Part shown: one piece after another, positions 26,220 through 27,529 of the stretch
Layout: every line of letters starts with the position of its first letter
How positions within the stretch are numbered: the stretch's first letter is position 1
Source of the DNA: CAZCAC01 sp964496575
Lineage (GTDB): Bacteria; Planctomycetota; UBA1135; GCA-002686595
DNA: 27,529 nt
Assembly: GCA_964496575.1 (NCBI GenBank)
Contig: CAZCAC010000118.1
Location: forward strand, 1-27,529
Direction: 5' to 3'
Position numbers and translations under genes: made by a program
Notes under the pieces: generated by a model
The model's input: the letters and a program-made list of their open reading frames with translations, nothing else
Told to the model about the DNA's origin: nothing
Database searches by the model: none

Positions 26220-26406
26220 GTGCGTGGAGTGGCGGCATTGGCCGAATGCCGTTCATTCACGATGAGGGGGTGCGTCATAAGGTATGCAACGCTTTGACGG
26301 GGGCCGCGATCGACACCGACCAGGGAGCGAGCCCGACACGCCGTTTCCCTGCTGAGCCATGAGCGGATGGTTGCATGAATCGGGGCGCATGTGTCAGGAG
26401 CCCTGC
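26202..26406. mobile_element. 205-bp MITE-like insertion with 15-bp terminal inverted repeats
   Basis: The ends GCAGGGCTCCTGACA (26202-26216) and TGTCAGGAGCCCTGC (26392-26406) are perfect inverted repeats, and the element is flanked on both sides by ATT (26199-26201 and 26407-26409), a 3-bp target duplication. Removing the element and one ATT restores the reading frame of the interrupted gene exactly. No transposase frame fits in 205 bp, so it must be moved in trans. A 7-bp hairpin (26233-26239 with 26245-26251) lies inside. I cannot assign an IS family. Confidence 0.9.
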
Positions 26407-26409
26407 ATT

Positions 26410-26670
26410 GGAGGATTCGCCCCCGTATACGTGGCGCGGAAGGTCGGCGGAAACCGCTTCCAGATCGCAGGTGGAACGCCCGGACTGGAGGTCTCTTGGC
26501 AGATCACGGGTGTCCGCCAAGACCGCTGGGCAGAGGCAAATCGAATCCCCGTCGAAGAACTGAAGCGTCCCAAGGAGCGCGGTCTCTATCTGCATCCTGA
26601 GGCCTGGGGGCAACCGCAGGAGCGCGGGATAGACTACATGCCCAAGGGCAAGCCGATGATTGAGAAGTAG
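26410..26670 (+). pseudogene. Detached C-terminus of the interrupted surface protein
   Basis: Codes for GGFAPVYVARKVGGNRFQ, then EVSWQITGVRQDRWAEANRI and YLHPEAWGQPQERGI, the standard C-terminal continuation of the protein at 24264 (family endings of type 'LTCIGGFAPVYVA...'). Together with the upstream part it would make a protein of about 732 aa. It is now in a different frame, 208 bases (element plus target duplication) further on. An ATG inside the element (26389) is in frame but has no evident ribosome binding site. Confidence 0.9.
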
Positions 26671-27154
26671 AACCATCGAGGTCACTCTCCCGGAGGCCTT
26701 TCGAGAGCTTGCCATCGGAGACCTCCTGCTGGAGGGCGGGCCCTCGATGGCACTCTCGAAGGGTGCACGGACTCGAACCACAGCCCATAGCAGAAACGAG
26801 TCTTGTGAGTAGGCAACTATGGCCCTCGGGGCCCAGATCTACCCAGTAGGTATCCTGAGAGCGACGGGGTGACTGAAGTCTGAGTCAGTCAGAGAGCCCT
26901 CCACACCCCTCCCCGCCGCAGGCGCCGTCACCACCCCGGGGACCTCCCCCGAGGTGGATGACGGCGCCTGCAGCGTTCTGCCGGACCGGAATCGTCTCCA
27001 TGGCGCCTGGCACATAGGAAGTCGCTTTCTGGGCGGGATTCTCCGGAATCCGCGGAGCACCCCCCCCCGCCCGCCGCCCTGGGTCTCGGGCGCGAGGTCC
27101 AGGAGGCCCCCGGGATGGCCACCGCCCGCCCGGATCGCCCCCAACTCACCCCCG
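26671..27154. other. Gene-free stretch up to the RND junction
   Basis: No gene recognised. The part before 26918 has no clear signal. From about 27055 it is very C-rich, with a C9 run at 27060-27068 and repeated proline-type codons in several frames. A T-arm-like ggactcgaacc at 26769-26779 does not belong to a foldable tRNA. Another short hairpin is ggattc/gaatcc near 27040. Confidence 0.5.
26918..26971. terminator. 54-nt near-perfect hairpin
   Basis: Thirteen perfect outer pairs (26918-26930 with 26959-26971, gcaggcgccgtca with tgacggcgcctgc), one unpaired A (26958), then eleven inner pairs with one mismatch (26931-26941 with 26947-26957) and a 5-nt loop. It lies about 250 bases after the surface protein gene. 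There is no T-run on either side, so it may be a repeat palindrome or strong mRNA 3' structure rather than a classic terminator. Confidence 0.5.
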
Positions 27155-27529
27155 CCGCCCGGTTACAAGATACGCTTCACCGGCGAGTTCGAGGAGCAGC
27201 AAGAGTCCCAGGACTTTTTGTTAAAGGCATTTGGTGCTGCCCTCTTCCTTATCGTCCTTATCCTAGTCACCCAGTTTAACTCGGTCTCACAGCCGTTGAT
27301 CATTATGACATCGGTCATCCTCTCTTTGGGCGGGGTCTTTGCCGGCCTGGCATTCATGGAGATGCCCTTCGGCATCATCATGACCGGGGTGGGGGTGATT
27401 TCATTGGCCGGGGTGGTGGTCAACAACGCCATCGTCCTTATTGATTACACCAACCGACTCCGGGAAAGGGGGATGCACACCCGGGAGGCGATCATTGCCG
27501 CCGGATGCACCCGCTTGCGGCCGGTCCTC
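27155..27529 (+). CDS. Partial RND (HAE1/AcrB-type) efflux pump, both ends missing
   Basis: About 125 codons with no start codon, running off the window. Sequence from about PPGYKIRFTGEFEEQQ through FLLKAFGAALFLIVLILVTQ to GVGVISLAGVVVNNAIVLID and LRERGMHTREAIIAA...RLRPVL is the C-terminal transmembrane part of an RND inner-membrane pump, about TM8-TM11. Nothing upstream of about 27155 resembles the porter domain that should precede it. Codon use (TTG, TTA, CTT, ATT) and the visibly lower GC content differ from the rest of the window. A true gene here would be truncated at the junction; a chimeric contig join or a recent insertion explains it better. Confidence 0.9.

Noticed and set aside
26741..26830. 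Possible minus-strand tRNA (ggactcgaacc resembles a T-arm)
   Set aside because: The stem around it needs several wobble pairs, and no acceptor, D or anticodon arm can be formed.
23751..27027. Shared 12-mer aggaagtcgctt at 23751 and 27016 as a dispersed repeat
   Set aside because: The match does not extend beyond a few more scattered bases, so it is within chance for a window this size.

Overview
The window is GC-rich and gene-dense and looks like a piece of a bacterial draft or metagenomic genome. The kind of organism is inferred, not proven. The sulfatase-fold lipoprotein, the secreted seven-repeat FG-GAP protein with a Cys-rich 'YQYWYRTP...CG' C-terminal domain, and the large tail-fibre-like surface protein are the sort of genes I associate with Planctomycetota. 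Acidobacteriota-like groups cannot be excluded. There are no rRNA genes, convincing tRNA genes or CRISPR arrays.

Layout. 1-525: no recognisable gene, with the purH terminator near its right end. 526-2118 (-): purH. 2328-5521 (+): two alkaline-phosphatase-superfamily 'sulfatases' that both lack the formylglycine Cys/Ser. 5515-7205 (-): a coiled-coil protein and a GT4 glycosyltransferase, ATGA-coupled. 7408-9614 (+): a second GT4 and a GT2 rhamnosyltransferase-like enzyme, GTGA-coupled. Together 2.3-9.6 kb looks like a surface-glycan synthesis or modification block. 9722-12468 (+): a secreted CocE/S15-type serine hydrolase and a SAM methyltransferase.

12.5-16.7 kb is a rearranged region. The 3' part of the hydrolase, the whole methyltransferase and its downstream flank are duplicated (10828-12664 and 14961-16739). 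Between the copies lies a two-gene unit encoding a secreted HEXXH protein and a secreted protein with an EF-hand-like loop. It is bracketed by about 150-bp diverged inverted repeats and followed by the decayed C-terminus of a class III aminotransferase. The second hydrolase copy is truncated and lacks all catalytic residues. The second methyltransferase is intact.

16824-17873 (+): a very acidic exported protein of unknown function. 18099-20001 (-): a DUF5131 (phage Gp37/Gp68, three-Cys motif) gene overlapping tcmP, a known gene pair. Here tcmP has a TAA at codon 4 of its most plausible start. 20372-21788 (+): a small lipoprotein and an orphan MoxR AAA+ ATPase. 21930-23579 (+): the FG-GAP protein, started by a TTG with a strong Shine-Dalgarno sequence. 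24264-26670 (+): a large VCBS plus tail-fibre-like surface protein, split by a 205-bp MITE-like insertion with perfect 15-bp terminal inverted repeats and a 3-bp ATT target duplication. A 54-nt near-perfect hairpin lies at 26918-26971. The last 375 bases encode the middle of an RND efflux pump with no start, different base composition and an abrupt left junction, suggesting a misassembly or a foreign join.
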